NCBI RefSeq assembly: GCF_028471945.1
Contig: NZ_CP110128.1
Location: 4,700,501-4,764,500, forward strand
Source: Pseudomonas sp. WJP1
GTDB taxonomy: Bacteria > Pseudomonadota > Gammaproteobacteria > Pseudomonadales > Pseudomonadaceae
Direction of reading: 5' to 3'
DNA: 64,000 bases
Shown: in pieces, positions 17,745-28,534 of the stretch
How positions within the stretch are numbered: the first letter of the stretch is position 1
Layout: the number at the start of each line of letters is the position of its first letter
Program-made: the position numbers and the translations under genes
Notes under the pieces: model-generated
Databases searched by the model: none
The model's input: the letters and a program-made list of their open reading frames with translations, nothing else
What the model was told of the DNA's origin: nothing

Positions 17745-19319
17745 CTATCTCCCGACCGTCGATTCAGTGAATACCGGCCGTGGTTGCTGTTTGTGGGTCA
17801 ACGTGTCGCCGGTGGTGTATTGCGGGGAGGTCTTTTCGATCTGCTGGATCACCGCTTCTTCGCGTTTGAGGTCAATCGAGCGGCTCAGCCAGTAGTACGC
17901 CAGCCCCGAAACGATCAGCCCCACCAGCCAGGCGATGTCGATGCTGCCCAGGGCCTTGGCCAGCGGGCCGACATACACTTCGCGTTGTTCGACGCCGTCG
18001 TAGATGTAGAAGAACGGAATCATCGAGATGAAGCCGATGGCGTAGGCGACGATGCCGCGCAAGCCCCAGCTGCCGTAGATGTTGCCGTGGGGCATGAAGA
18101 AGTGCGGGATGGCGTAGCGGCCCTTGCGCACGAAGAAGTAGTCCGTGAGGTTGACCGAGGTCCAGGGCACCAGGAAGTACAGCATCACCACCAGGTAGAT
18201 GCCGAGCACCGACAGGCCTTTGCCGGAACTCTGGATGCTCAGGGCCACGCCCAGTTGCAGCAGGATCACGAAAGCGATGGCGAGGATCCGCGCCTTGCGG
18301 GTCGGCTCGATGTGCTTGATCGAATCGACACAGGTCAGGGTCGTCAGCTTGGCGCTGTAGATGTTCATCGCGATCACCGGCAGGAAAGCCAGGATGGTCA
18401 CCACCACGACCGCGGTGCCCATCAGCGGCGACACGGTGTTGCCGACTTGACCCAAGGCCACCAGCACATCGGTCGAATGCAGGTGATCGGCCAGCCAGCC
18501 ACCGACGGAGATCATCCACGCACCGGACAACGACGCCCCGAGAAACACCACGGCGATCAGCTTGCCGCTGGAGGTGTTCTTCGGCAGGTAACGCGAGTAG
18601 TCCGACACGTACGGGGCATAGGCGATGTTGTAACTCGCCGCCGCCGCGAACTGCGCGATGAAACCGGTCCAGTTGAAGCCCAGCGGCGCCGGGGCCGCTT
18701 CGCCCTCGGCGAGCGCCGGCAACACGGCATCCGGCACCCAGCCCATCAACACCGCCAGGGTCACCAGGCCGTACAGCGGCAACGACAGGTACAACGCCCA
18801 TTTGAAGCTGCGGTGCATCCAGTCATGGCCGAGGATCGCCAACACCGCCGCCGGGATGGTCACCGCCACCGCGATCACCGCGGGGTTGAAACCGAACAGC
18901 GTGTGCAGGCCCTGCATCATCAGCACCAGATTGACGATGTTGAACCCGGCGAACACGAACAGCGTTGCCAAAAGCACCAGGATCACGCCGCGGTAACCGA
19001 ACTGCGCACGGGACTGGATCATCTGCGGCAGGCCGAGGTGCGGGCCCTGCGAACCGTGAAACGCCATGAACAGCGTGCCGAACATGATGCCCAGGGTGCC
19101 GGCGAGTGTGGTCCAGAGCGCGGTCAGGCCGACGCTGGGGCCGACGAAGCCGATGGTCATGGTGAAGAAGGTGAAATTGCCGAGGAACCAGAACGGGCCC
19201 TGGCTCGACAGTTTGTCGGTGCGCTCGTTCTCGGGGATGAAGTCAATCGAATGCCCCTCGACGACGGACTTGTCGTCGAGGGAAGAGACACTCGTGGCGG
19301 ACTTGGCGTTAGTGTTCAT
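17745..19319 (-). CDS. NCS1-family cytosine/purine/allantoin-type transporter
   Basis: The 524-residue protein has about twelve membrane segments and NCS1 hallmarks: an N-terminal [40 protein letters not shown] near residue 90, and [13 protein letters not shown] near 250. These transporters import nucleobases, hydantoins, allantoin or related C-N compounds with H+ or Na+. It is strongly similar along its length to the transporter at 39826-41325. Its place between aldehyde dehydrogenase and GMC dehydrogenase genes suggests it imports the substrate of that operon. The GMC start lies 2 bases after its stop. Confidence 0.88.
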   Translation of the reverse strand: MNTNAKSATSVSSLDDKSVVEGHSIDFIPENERTDKLSSQGPFWFLGNFTFFTMTIGFVGPSVGLTALWTTLAGTLGIMFGTLFMAFHGSQGPHLGLPQMIQSRAQFGYRGVILVLLATLFVFAGFNIVNLVLMMQGLHTLFGFNPAVIAVAVTIPAAVLAILGHDWMHRSFKWALYLSLPLYGLVTLAVLMGWVPDAVLPALAEGEAAPAPLGFNWTGFIAQFAAAASYNIAYAPYVSDYSRYLPKNTSSGKLIAVVFLGASLSGAWMISVGGWLADHLHSTDVLVALGQVGNTVSPLMGTAVVVVTILAFLPVIAMNIYSAKLTTLTCVDSIKHIEPTRKARILAIAFVILLQLGVALSIQSSGKGLSVLGIYLVVMLYFLVPWTSVNLTDYFFVRKGRYAIPHFFMPHGNIYGSWGLRGIVAYAIGFISMIPFFYIYDGVEQREVYVGPLAKALGSIDIAWLVGLIVSGLAYYWLSRSIDLKREEAVIQQIEKTSPQYTTGDTLTHKQQPRPVFTESTVGR

Positions 19320-19388
19320 GATGGACTCTTATTGTTGGAAGATCATGACGAGATAACCGCGTTCTTTTCGCGTCCGTGCCGATTAACC

Positions 19389-19488
19389 TGTAGGAGCGAG
19401 CCTGCTCGCGATGGTCGTCAACGATAACGCTGGCAACCTGACACCCTGTGGTGCTCTTGAGTTCATCGCGAGCAGGCTCGCTCCTACA
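19389..19488. repeat. REP-like inverted pair (REPIN)
   Basis: TGTAGGAGCGAGCCTGCTCG and its perfect inverted copy flank a centre beginning GATGGTCGTCAACGATAACG. It lies inside the operon between the aldehyde dehydrogenase and NCS1 genes. Confidence 0.85.
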
Positions 19489-19499
19489 AAGGGCTGGCG

Positions 19500-21011
19500 T
19501 CAGCCTGGCAGCGTGATCCACACCGCCTTCGTTTCGAGCAGGTAATCGAGCTGCTCGGCGCCCAGGTCCTTGCCGAACCCGGACTGCTTGTAGCCACCGA
19601 ACGGCATCGACGGGTCGAGGGTGCCGTGGGCGTTGACGTAGACCGAGCCGGCCTTGAGGCGGGGTATCAGGCTGTGCACCTTGCCCAGGTCGTTGGAATA
19701 CAGGGCTGCCGCCAGGCCAAAGGGCGAGTCATTGGCCAGGGCCAGCGCCTCTTCCTCATCGTCGAAGGGAGCGGTGACCAGCACCGGGCCGAAGATCTCT
19801 TCCTGGACGATGCGCATGTCGTTGCGGCAGTTGGCGAAGATGGTCGGCTCGACGAAGAAGCCAGGGCCATCGACCGGTTGGCCGCCGTAGACCAGCTCGG
19901 CGCCTTCGGCCTTGCCGGTCTCGATGTACTCGGTCACGCGCTGCTTTTGCAGGGCCGAGACCAGTGGGCCGATGAAGCAGTCCGGGTCCAGGCCCGGGGC
20001 CATTTTCAGGGTGCGTGTGTAGGCGATCAGTTCACGCAGGAATTCGTCATGGACGCTGCTATGAATATAAGCCCGCGTGCCGGCATCGCATACCTGCCCG
20101 GAGTTGAAAAACACGCCATTGGCGACCGCTTGTGCCGCGGCCGGAATGTCGGCATCGGCAAACACGATGACCGGCGACTTTCCGCCGAGCTCAAGGGTCA
20201 GCCGCTTCATGTCGTCCAGCGCCGCGCGGCCAACGGTAAGGCCTACCGGGGTCGAACCGGTGAAAGTCAATTTGTCGATGCCGGGGTGGGTGGTCATGGC
20301 TGCGCCGACCACGCTGCCGCGCCCGGTGACGATGTTGATCACGCCGTCGGGAATGCCCGCTTCCTGCACCAGCTCAGCGAAACGCAGGGCCGACAGCGAG
20401 GTCAGCTCGGCGGGCTTGACGACCACTGTGCAACCGGTGGCCAGCGCCGCGCCGAGTTTCCAGGCCATGGTTTGCAGCGGGAAGTTCCACGGCACGATGG
20501 CGCCGACCACGCCCACCGCTTCCTTGCGGGTATAGGCCAGGTAATTGCCCGGCAGCGACGGCTCGACGGTGCGCCCGTGGAGCTTGGTGGCCCACCCGGC
20601 GAAGTAACGCAGGGTATCGACGGTACCCTGGATATCGACGTCCCTGGCGAAGGCGACTGACTTGCCCATGTCGATCGATTCGATTTGCGCAAGTTCCGCG
20701 GCGTTCTGTTCGATCAAGTCCGCCAGGCGCTGGATCAGGCGTTCGCGTTGCGCCGGTTTGGCCTGGCTCCATTCGCCACCGTCGAACTGCGCACGGGCGG
20801 CTTGCACGGCGCGGTCCAGGTCTTCAGTGGTGCCCATGGGAATGCGGGTGATCAGGCCTTCGGTCGAGGGCTCGATGACTGCGGACGTCTGGCCGTCGCT
20901 GGCGTCGACCCAGGCGCCGCCAATGAACATCTTTTGCGCTTTGCCGAGGAAGGTCTGGGTGGCTTCGCTGATGCCGAACTTCTGCAGGTAATTCTTGACG
21001 ATCGTGTCCAT
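19500..21011 (-). CDS. NAD(P)-dependent aldehyde dehydrogenase
   Basis: The 503-residue protein has the full ALDH set: IVPWNFPLQTMAWKLGAAL near residue 170, TFTGSTPVG, the Glu motif LELGGKSP and catalytic Cys308 in NSGQVCDAGTRAY. Length and motifs fit PuuC/BetB/KauB-type enzymes acting on amino or guanidino aldehydes. It starts at the ATG at 21011 with AGAGAG before it; the 50 extra codons upstream are not protein-like. It lies 55 bases after the ureohydrolase gene. With the GMC enzyme it could take an alcohol to an acid in two steps. Confidence 0.88.
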   Translation of the reverse strand: MDTIVKNYLQKFGISEATQTFLGKAQKMFIGGAWVDASDGQTSAVIEPSTEGLITRIPMGTTEDLDRAVQAARAQFDGGEWSQAKPAQRERLIQRLADLIEQNAAELAQIESIDMGKSVAFARDVDIQGTVDTLRYFAGWATKLHGRTVEPSLPGNYLAYTRKEAVGVVGAIVPWNFPLQTMAWKLGAALATGCTVVVKPAELTSLSALRFAELVQEAGIPDGVINIVTGRGSVVGAAMTTHPGIDKLTFTGSTPVGLTVGRAALDDMKRLTLELGGKSPVIVFADADIPAAAQAVANGVFFNSGQVCDAGTRAYIHSSVHDEFLRELIAYTRTLKMAPGLDPDCFIGPLVSALQKQRVTEYIETGKAEGAELVYGGQPVDGPGFFVEPTIFANCRNDMRIVQEEIFGPVLVTAPFDDEEEALALANDSPFGLAAALYSNDLGKVHSLIPRLKAGSVYVNAHGTLDPSMPFGGYKQSGFGKDLGAEQLDYLLETKAVWITLPG

Positions 21012-21066
21012 TTTTATTCTCTCTGCCCGGCAGTCAGGCACTGCCGGGGCTTTGTGGTTTCGATGT

Positions 21067-22068
21067 TCAGGCTGGAGAGGTTTCGCTTTCAGCGGCCGCT
21101 CGTACCTTTCCTCGCTCATGGAAGATGAAACCGATGCTGTTGAGCAGCAGCTGCGCGGCAAGAATCGAGGTCATGCCGGTCGGGTCATACACCGGTGCAA
21201 CCTCCACCAGGTCCATGCCGACAATGTTGCCTTTGCTGCGCTTGGCCAGGGCCTGGATGATTTCCAGCACTTCGTAGTAGAGGAAGCCGCCGTGGCTCGG
21301 GGTGCCGGTGCCGGGGGCGATGGACGGGTCGAAACCGTCGATGTCGATGGTGATGTAGTAGTTGATGTTCTGCGGGATCAGCGCCAGTACGCCTTCGACG
21401 CCGAGGCGACGCACATCGCGCACCGAGAGGATCTTCGAACCGGCTTCGTGGGCCGCTTCGTAGTCGTCGCGGTTGGACGACGAGACGTTGCGGATACCCA
21501 TCTGGGTCATGCCGACAATGTGGTTCATTTCCGAGGCGCGGCGCAGCGGGTTGCCGTGGCCGTAACGCACGCCATGGCGCTCGTCGACGAAATCCAGGTG
21601 TGCATCGAAGTGGATGATATGGATCGGGCCGCGGCCTTCGAAGGCCTTGATCACCGGCGCGTGCACCGAGTGATCGCCGCCCAGCACCACCGGCATCACA
21701 CCGGCATCGAGAATCTTGCGCACGGCGTATTCGGTGTTCTTGTTACTGGTTTCCATGTCGGTGTGGACGATGTCGGCATCACCGACGTCGACCATGCGCA
21801 CGTCTGACGCCGTCAGGTACATCACGTCATCTTCGTGGTCATAGGCGCCGGCGTGGCCGAAGGAAAACAGCGTCGATGCTTCACGAATCCCGCGTGGTCC
21901 GAAGCGTGCCCCGGAGCGCCACTGGGTGCCCATGTCATTGGGTACGCCAAGCACCGCGACGTCGGCATCCAGCGCGTCCCAATCGGTGCACACCGGGGAT
22001 TTGCCAAAGGTGCAATGACCTACGAATGGCAGGTTCAGGCGACCGGATTCATAACCGTTGTTCGACAT
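21067..22068 (-). CDS. Ureohydrolase of the agmatinase / guanidino-acid amidinohydrolase family
   Basis: The 333-residue protein carries the complete binuclear Mn site of the arginase fold: His in LGGDHSV, Asp-His-Asp in HFDAHLDF and Asp-Asp in DIDGFDPS. SGARFGPRGIREAS near residue 55 is typical of agmatinases. It would release urea from a guanidino compound. Agmatine, 4-guanidinobutyrate, 3-guanidinopropionate or guanidinoacetate are all possible; the sequence alone does not decide. It is the first gene of the operon with aldehyde and alcohol dehydrogenases and is divergent from a LysR gene, an arrangement also known for Pseudomonas guanidinobutyrase and its regulator. The start is placed at the ATG behind GAGAGG. 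Confidence 0.87.
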   Translation of the reverse strand: MSNNGYESGRLNLPFVGHCTFGKSPVCTDWDALDADVAVLGVPNDMGTQWRSGARFGPRGIREASTLFSFGHAGAYDHEDDVMYLTASDVRMVDVGDADIVHTDMETSNKNTEYAVRKILDAGVMPVVLGGDHSVHAPVIKAFEGRGPIHIIHFDAHLDFVDERHGVRYGHGNPLRRASEMNHIVGMTQMGIRNVSSSNRDDYEAAHEAGSKILSVRDVRRLGVEGVLALIPQNINYYITIDIDGFDPSIAPGTGTPSHGGFLYYEVLEIIQALAKRSKGNIVGMDLVEVAPVYDPTGMTSILAAQLLLNSIGFIFHERGKVRAAAESETSPA

Positions 22069-22172
22069 TTCTAGCCTCTCCACTTCTTGTTATCGGCTTG
22101 ACGGACTGCAAGGCGACCGCCGTTGGAAAGACTATGAGCGCAGGTTTTCGTGGAAAAAATGCTAAACATCAG

Positions 22173-22188
22173 ATACTCATATCGGTAT
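22173..22188. promoter_or_regulatory. Candidate LysR binding site ATAC-N8-GTAT
   Basis: The 150-base gap between the divergent ureohydrolase and LysR genes contains ATAC-TCATATCG-GTAT, an inverted repeat of the kind bound by LysR regulators. It lies 32 bases before the LysR start. Assigned from symmetry and position only. Confidence 0.4.
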
Positions 22189-22219
22189 TCCCGATGCATC
22201 CCCATGCCGGAGGTTCCCG

Positions 22220-23134
22220 ATGATCCAGCTGCACGATGTCGACCTGAAACTGCTCAGGGTATTTGCCACGATTGTCCGCTGCGGCGGTTTCTCGGCCGCC
22301 CAGGCGGCGTTGAACGCCGGGCAGTCGACCATCAGCGAACAGATGACCCACCTGGAAACCCGCCTCGGCGTCAAACTCTGCCAGCGCGGGCGCAGCGGCT
22401 TCCGCCTGACCGAGCAAGGGGTGGCGATTCACGAAGCCACCCAGCGCCTGCTATCGGCGGTGGAAAATTTCTGCATGGACGCCGACGTGCTCAAGCAGCA
22501 CATCAGCGGCAAGCTCAACCTGGGGATCATCGACACCACCATCACCGACCCCGATTCGCCGATCCCGCGCACCACCCAGCGCTTCGTCTCGCGCGGGCAT
22601 GACGTGCACCTGAACGTGTACGTCGGCACTCCAGCAGAACTCGAAGAACGGGTGCTCGACGGCCGCCTGCACCTGGCCATCGGGCACTTCCCGATCCATG
22701 TCCCGGGCCTGCTGCAAGCGCCGCTGTATCAGGAGGCGCTGGGCTTGTACTGCGGGCGCCGACATCCGCTGTACGGAAGCAATGCCGAAGGTGCCGAGCT
22801 GCTTGAAGAAATCGGCGCGGGCCGCATCGTCGTGCGCGGCTACATGCAGCAATACGACCTGGAACACCTGGGCGTGAACAAGGCGGCGGCCACCGTGGAC
22901 AACATCGAGGCCTCGGCGATCCTGATCATCTCCGGCGCCTACATGGGCTTTTTGCCGGAGCACTTCGCCGCCCAGTGGCTCAAGTCAGGGGAGATGCATC
23001 AACTGGGTCCGGCGAGCCTGCGCCTGAAGTCGCCGTTCGACGTGATCACCCGGCGCGGCGTGGCGCCGCCGCCGATCCTCCAGGCGTTCCTCGAGGACCT
23101 GGCCGCCAGCGCGCGCAAAACCGCCAGCGGATGA
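22220..23134 (+). CDS. LysR-family regulator of the ureohydrolase operon
   Basis: The 304-residue protein has an N-terminal HTH (LKLLRVFATIVRCGGFSAAQ and following, residues 10-65) and a LysR effector domain (IDTTITDP ... IISGAYMGFLPEHFA). It is divergent from the ureohydrolase operon and closely resembles the LysR protein at 41504 in its HTH and in the C-terminal GFLP segment. The likely inducer is the guanidino compound or its product. GbuR of P. aeruginosa is the obvious functional parallel, but identity cannot be shown here. Confidence 0.87.
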   Translation: MIQLHDVDLKLLRVFATIVRCGGFSAAQAALNAGQSTISEQMTHLETRLGVKLCQRGRSGFRLTEQGVAIHEATQRLLSAVENFCMDADVLKQHISGKLNLGIIDTTITDPDSPIPRTTQRFVSRGHDVHLNVYVGTPAELEERVLDGRLHLAIGHFPIHVPGLLQAPLYQEALGLYCGRRHPLYGSNAEGAELLEEIGAGRIVVRGYMQQYDLEHLGVNKAAATVDNIEASAILIISGAYMGFLPEHFAAQWLKSGEMHQLGPASLRLKSPFDVITRRGVAPPPILQAFLEDLAASARKTASG

Positions 23135-23203
23135 CGTGACACTCGCCAAATTCGAATTCACCCCGGCATACTGATTTTCGTTCGCCCATCTTGCAGGCCT
23201 GTC

Positions 23204-24712
<1,509 letters not shown>

Positions 24713-24742
24713 CTCCGCCAACTCCTGAATCACCCCGCCCCC

Positions 24743-24834
24743 CTGTAGGAGTGAGCCTGCTCGCGATAGCGTACTGTCAGTCAACATCATTGTTTTCTGT
24801 TGCACCGCAATCGCGAGCAGGCTCACTCCTACAG
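24743..24834. repeat. REP-like inverted pair (REPIN)
   Basis: CTGTAGGAGTGAGCCTGCTC and its inverted copy flank a centre with GATAGCGTACTGTCAGTCAA. It sits in the 425-base gap between gcsR and gcvH; the rest of the gap holds a palindrome and the sigma-54 promoter, and no gene is seen. Confidence 0.82.
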
Positions 24835-24867
24835 GGAATGGGGTGCGCCTGTTGTGTTGTGTGCAAA

Positions 24868-24884
24868 TCGATACAGCGTATCGA
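24868..24884. promoter_or_regulatory. Candidate enhancer site TCGATAC-AGC-GTATCGA
   Basis: A perfect palindrome with 7-base arms and a 3-base centre lies about 145 bases before the sigma-54 promoter, the usual distance for an enhancer bound by an activator of the GcsR type. It may be the GcsR site or one half of a cluster. Confidence 0.42.
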
Positions 24885-25027
24885 AACCAAGACAAAACCT
24901 CCTCGACCTGTCTATATCGGACTTCGGCCCCTTCCCTTCCCGTGCCTGTCTTGATTTCAATACGGCAACCGCGCATCAATTTGCCTAATAAATCACTAAA
25001 CCATTGATTTAAAACAAGTAATCAACC

Positions 25028-25045
25028 TTGGCACCGCCCTTGCTA
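25028..25045 (+). promoter_or_regulatory. Sigma-54 promoter of gcvH-gcvP-glyA-lipA
   Basis: TTGGCACCGCCCTTGCTA matches the -24/-12 consensus. The GG at 25030-25031 and the GC at 25042-25043 are separated by the required 10 bases. Transcription would begin near 25055, about 80 bases before the gcvH start. Confidence 0.85.
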
Positions 25046-25137
25046 TCTCTCCTCCAGACAAGCTCGTTACCCACACCCGAGCCTGCCCATCGCCTCCGCC
25101 ACCTGCAGCGGATGAGTCTGAACAATGAGGAGTTGAT

Positions 25138-25521
25138 ATGAGCGAATTGCGTTTTACCGTCGAACACGAATGGCTGCGTACCGAAGCTGACGGCACGGTT
25201 ACCGTTGGCATCACGGCGTTTGCCCAACAGGCATTGGGGGATGTGGTGTTCGTTCAGGTGCCTGAATTGGGCAGCTTCGACGCCGGTACCGAAGTGTCGG
25301 TCGTGGAGTCGGTGAAAGCCGCCAGCAGCATCGGCATGCCGCTGGACGGTGAGGTGCTGCACGTGAATTCGGAACTGGACAGCAACCCGGAGCTGGTCAA
25401 CGAAGACCCGCTGGGCGAAGGCTGGTTCTTCCGTTTCCAGCCAAGCGACGCATCGGCTGTCGCCAAACTGCTGGACCAGGCCGCCTACGACCGCCTGATC
25501 CAAGAACAGACCGACGCCTGA
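25138..25521 (+). CDS. gcvH: Glycine cleavage system H protein
   Basis: The 127-residue protein has the lipoyl-acceptor segment VVESVKAASSIGMPLDGEV with Lys60 as attachment site. It carries the aminomethyl group between the P, T and L proteins. AGGAG precedes the ATG. It is first in an operon with gcvP (9 bases downstream), glyA and lipA. LipA encoded in the same operon could lipoylate it. Confidence 0.95.
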   Translation: MSELRFTVEHEWLRTEADGTVTVGITAFAQQALGDVVFVQVPELGSFDAGTEVSVVESVKAASSIGMPLDGEVLHVNSELDSNPELVNEDPLGEGWFFRFQPSDASAVAKLLDQAAYDRLIQEQTDA

Positions 25522-25530
25522 GGACTGCCC

Positions 25531-28386
25531 ATGACCACCCTCCTCGACACCCGTAACGAATTCATCGCCCGCCACATCGGCCCCCGCGCCGGTGACGAGC
25601 AGGCCATGCTCAACACTCTCGGTTTCGACTCCCTCGAAGCCCTGGGCGCCAGCGTCATTCCCGACAGCATCAAGGGCACCAGCGTGCTCGGCCTCGAAGA
25701 CGGCCTGAGCGAAGCGGACGCCCTGGCGCTGATCAAAGGCATCGCCGGTAAGAACCAGCTGTTCAAGACCTTCATCGGCCAGGGCTACTACGGCACCCAC
25801 ACGCCGTCGCCGATCCTGCGCAACCTCCTGGAAAACCCGGCCTGGTACACCGCCTACACCCCGTACCAGCCGGAAATTTCCCAGGGCCGCCTTGAAGCGC
25901 TGCTGAACTTCCAGACCCTGATCAGCGACCTCACCGGCCTGCCGATCGCCAACGCCTCGCTGCTCGACGAAGCCACCGCCGCCGCCGAAGCCATGACCTT
26001 CTGCAAGCGCCTGAGCAAGAACAAGGGCAGCCACCAGTTCTTCGCCTCCGTGCATTGCCACCCGCAGACCCTCGACGTGCTGCGCACCCGTGCCGAGCCA
26101 TTGGGCATCGAGGTGGTGGTCGGTGACGAGCGCGAGCTGAGCGACGTGACGCCGTTCTTCGGCGCCCTGCTGCAATACCCGGCGAGCAACGGTGACGTCT
26201 TCGACTACCGCGAGCTGACCGAGCGTTTCCACGCCGCCAACGCGTTGGTGGCCGTGGCCGCCGACCTGCTGGCCCTGACCCTGCTGACCGCGCCGGGCGA
26301 ATTCGGCGCCGACGTGGCCATCGGCAGCGCGCAACGTTTCGGCGTGCCGCTGGGCTTCGGTGGCCCGCACGCCGCGTACTTCTCCACCAAGGATGCGTTC
26401 AAGCGCGACATGCCGGGCCGTCTGGTCGGTGTTTCGGTGGACCGTTTCGGCAAGCCGGCCCTGCGCCTGGCGATGCAGACCCGCGAGCAACACATCCGCC
26501 GCGAGAAGGCCACCTCGAACATCTGCACCGCACAGGTGCTGCTGGCCAACATCGCCAGCATGTACGCCGTGTATCACGGTCCGAAGGGCCTGACGCAAAT
26601 CGCCCAGCGTGTACATCACCTGACCGCGATCCTGGCCAAGGGCTTGAGCGCGCTGGGTCTGAACGTCGAGCAAGCGAGCTTCTTCGACACCCTGACCCTG
26701 AACACCTGCGCGCAAACCGCCGCCCTGCATGACCAGGCACACGCCCAGCAGATCAACCTGCGCGTAGTGGATGCCGAGCGTCTGGGCCTGTCCCTCGACG
26801 AAACCAGCACCCAGGCCGACGTGGAAACCCTGTGGGCCCTGTTCGCCGCTGGCCAGAGCCTGCCGGACTTCGCCGCCCTCGCCGCTGCTGCGCAAAGCAC
26901 CATTCCGGCTTCGCTGGTTCGCCAGTCGCCAATCCTCAGCCACCCGGTGTTCAACCGCTACCACTCGGAAACCGAGCTGATGCGCTACCTGCGCAAGCTG
27001 GCGGACAAGGACCTGGCGCTGGACCGCACCATGATCCCGCTGGGCTCGTGCACCATGAAACTCAACGCCGCCAGCGAAATGATCCCGGTGACCTGGGCCG
27101 AATTCGGCGCCCTGCACCCGTTCGCCCCGACCGAGCAAAGCGCTGGCTACCAGCAACTGACCGACGAACTGGAAGCGATGCTCTGCGCCGCCACCGGCTA
27201 CGACTCGATCTCGCTGCAACCGAACGCCGGTTCCCAGGGTGAGTACGCCGGTCTGCTGGCGATCCGCGCCTACCACCAGAGCCGTGGCGAAGACCGTCGC
27301 GACATCTGCCTGATCCCGTCCTCGGCCCACGGCACCAACCCGGCCACCGCCCAGATGGCCGGCATGCGCGTAGTGGTCACCGCCTGCGACGCCCGCGGCA
27401 ACGTCGACATCGAAGACCTGCGCGCCAAGGCCATCGAGCACCGCGAACACCTCGCCGCGCTGATGATCACCTACCCGTCGACCCACGGCGTGTTCGAGGA
27501 AGGCATCCGCGAAATCTGCGGCATCATCCACGACCACGGCGGCCAGGTGTACATCGACGGCGCCAACATGAACGCCATGGTCGGCCTCTGCGCCCCGGGC
27601 AAGTTCGGCGGCGACGTGTCGCACCTGAACCTGCACAAGACCTTCTGCATCCCCCACGGCGGTGGCGGCCCGGGCGTTGGCCCGATCGGCGTCAAGTCGC
27701 ACCTGACTCCGTTCCTTCCAGGCCATGGCCACATGGAACGCAAGGAAGGCGCGGTCTGCGCCGCGCCATTCGGCAGCGCGAGCATCCTGCCGATCACCTG
27801 GATGTACATCCGCATGATGGGCGGCGCCGGCCTCAAGCGCGCTTCGCAGCTGGCGATCCTCAACGCCAACTACATTTCCCGTCGCCTGGAAGAGCACTAC
27901 CCGGTGCTGTACACCGGCAGCAACGGCCTGGTGGCGCATGAATGCATCCTCGACCTGCGCCCACTGAAAGACAGCAGCGGCATCAGCGTCGATGACGTGG
28001 CCAAGCGCCTGATCGACTTCGGTTTCCACGCCCCGACCATGTCCTTCCCGGTGGCCGGCACGCTGATGATCGAGCCGACCGAAAGCGAATCCAAGGAAGA
28101 ACTGGACCGCTTCTGCGACGCCATGATCCGCATCCGCGAAGAAATCCGCGCGGTGGAAAACGGCACCCTGGACAAGGACGACAACCCACTGAAAAACGCC
28201 CCGCATACCGCGGCGGAGCTGGTCGGCGAGTGGTCGCACCCGTACAGCCGTGAGCAGGCGGTTTATCCGCTGGACAGCTTGATCGACGGCAAGTACTGGC
28301 CGCCCGTGGGCCGGGTCGACAACGTGTTTGGCGACCGCAACTTGATTTGCGCCTGCCCTTCAATCGCCGACTACGAAAACGCATAA
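25531..28386 (+). CDS. gcvP: Glycine dehydrogenase (decarboxylating), P protein
   Basis: The 951-residue protein is full length for the fused P protein. The pyridoxal-phosphate Lys703 lies in [20 protein letters not shown], and the N-terminal half has [20 protein letters not shown]. It decarboxylates glycine and loads the H protein. Codon use is strongly biased to C- and G-ending codons, as expected of a well-expressed gene. The opposite strand stays open over most of the gene because of this bias and is not coding. Confidence 0.96.
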   Translation: MTTLLDTRNEFIARHIGPRAGDEQAMLNTLGFDSLEALGASVIPDSIKGTSVLGLEDGLSEADALALIKGIAGKNQLFKTFIGQGYYGTHTPSPILRNLLENPAWYTAYTPYQPEISQGRLEALLNFQTLISDLTGLPIANASLLDEATAAAEAMTFCKRLSKNKGSHQFFASVHCHPQTLDVLRTRAEPLGIEVVVGDERELSDVTPFFGALLQYPASNGDVFDYRELTERFHAANALVAVAADLLALTLLTAPGEFGADVAIGSAQRFGVPLGFGGPHAAYFSTKDAFKRDMPGRLVGVSVDRFGKPALRLAMQTREQHIRREKATSNICTAQVLLANIASMYAVYHGPKGLTQIAQRVHHLTAILAKGLSALGLNVEQASFFDTLTLNTCAQTAALHDQAHAQQINLRVVDAERLGLSLDETSTQADVETLWALFAAGQSLPDFAALAAAAQSTIPASLVRQSPILSHPVFNRYHSETELMRYLRKLADKDLALDRTMIPLGSCTMKLNAASEMIPVTWAEFGALHPFAPTEQSAGYQQLTDELEAMLCAATGYDSISLQPNAGSQGEYAGLLAIRAYHQSRGEDRRDICLIPSSAHGTNPATAQMAGMRVVVTACDARGNVDIEDLRAKAIEHREHLAALMITYPSTHGVFEEGIREICGIIHDHGGQVYIDGANMNAMVGLCAPGKFGGDVSHLNLHKTFCIPHGGGGPGVGPIGVKSHLTPFLPGHGHMERKEGAVCAAPFGSASILPITWMYIRMMGGAGLKRASQLAILNANYISRRLEEHYPVLYTGSNGLVAHECILDLRPLKDSSGISVDDVAKRLIDFGFHAPTMSFPVAGTLMIEPTESESKEELDRFCDAMIRIREEIRAVENGTLDKDDNPLKNAPHTAAELVGEWSHPYSREQAVYPLDSLIDGKYWPPVGRVDNVFGDRNLICACPSIADYENA

Positions 28387-28389
28387 CCC

Positions 28390-28491
28390 CTGTAGGAGCG
28401 AGCCTGCTCGCGATGGTCGTCAACGATGACGCGGGAAACCTGGCACCCCGCAGCGCTCTGGAGTCCATCGCGAGCAGGCTCGCTCCTACAG
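28390..28491. repeat. REP-like inverted pair (REPIN) between gcvP and glyA
   Basis: Perfect inverted arms CTGTAGGAGCGAGCCTGCTC and partner flank a centre GATGGTCGTCAACGATGACG. It lies within the operon and may separate transcript halves or protect the 3' end of gcvP mRNA. Confidence 0.85.
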
Positions 28492-28534
28492 AAGAGCAGT
28501 GCCCCCCTATTCAAGAACACCAGAGGAAATCACC

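Noticed and set aside
24713..25137. Glycine riboswitch before gcvH
   Set aside because: No tandem aptamer-like conserved helices were recognised. The region is better explained by a REP pair, a palindrome and a sigma-54 promoter, with GcsR as glycine sensor.
25009..28239. 1076-codon open frame on the minus strand opposite gcvP
   Set aside because: It is a shadow of the strongly C/G-ending codons of gcvP. The product is His/Gln/Gly/Val-rich with no family motifs, while gcvP is a complete recognised enzyme.
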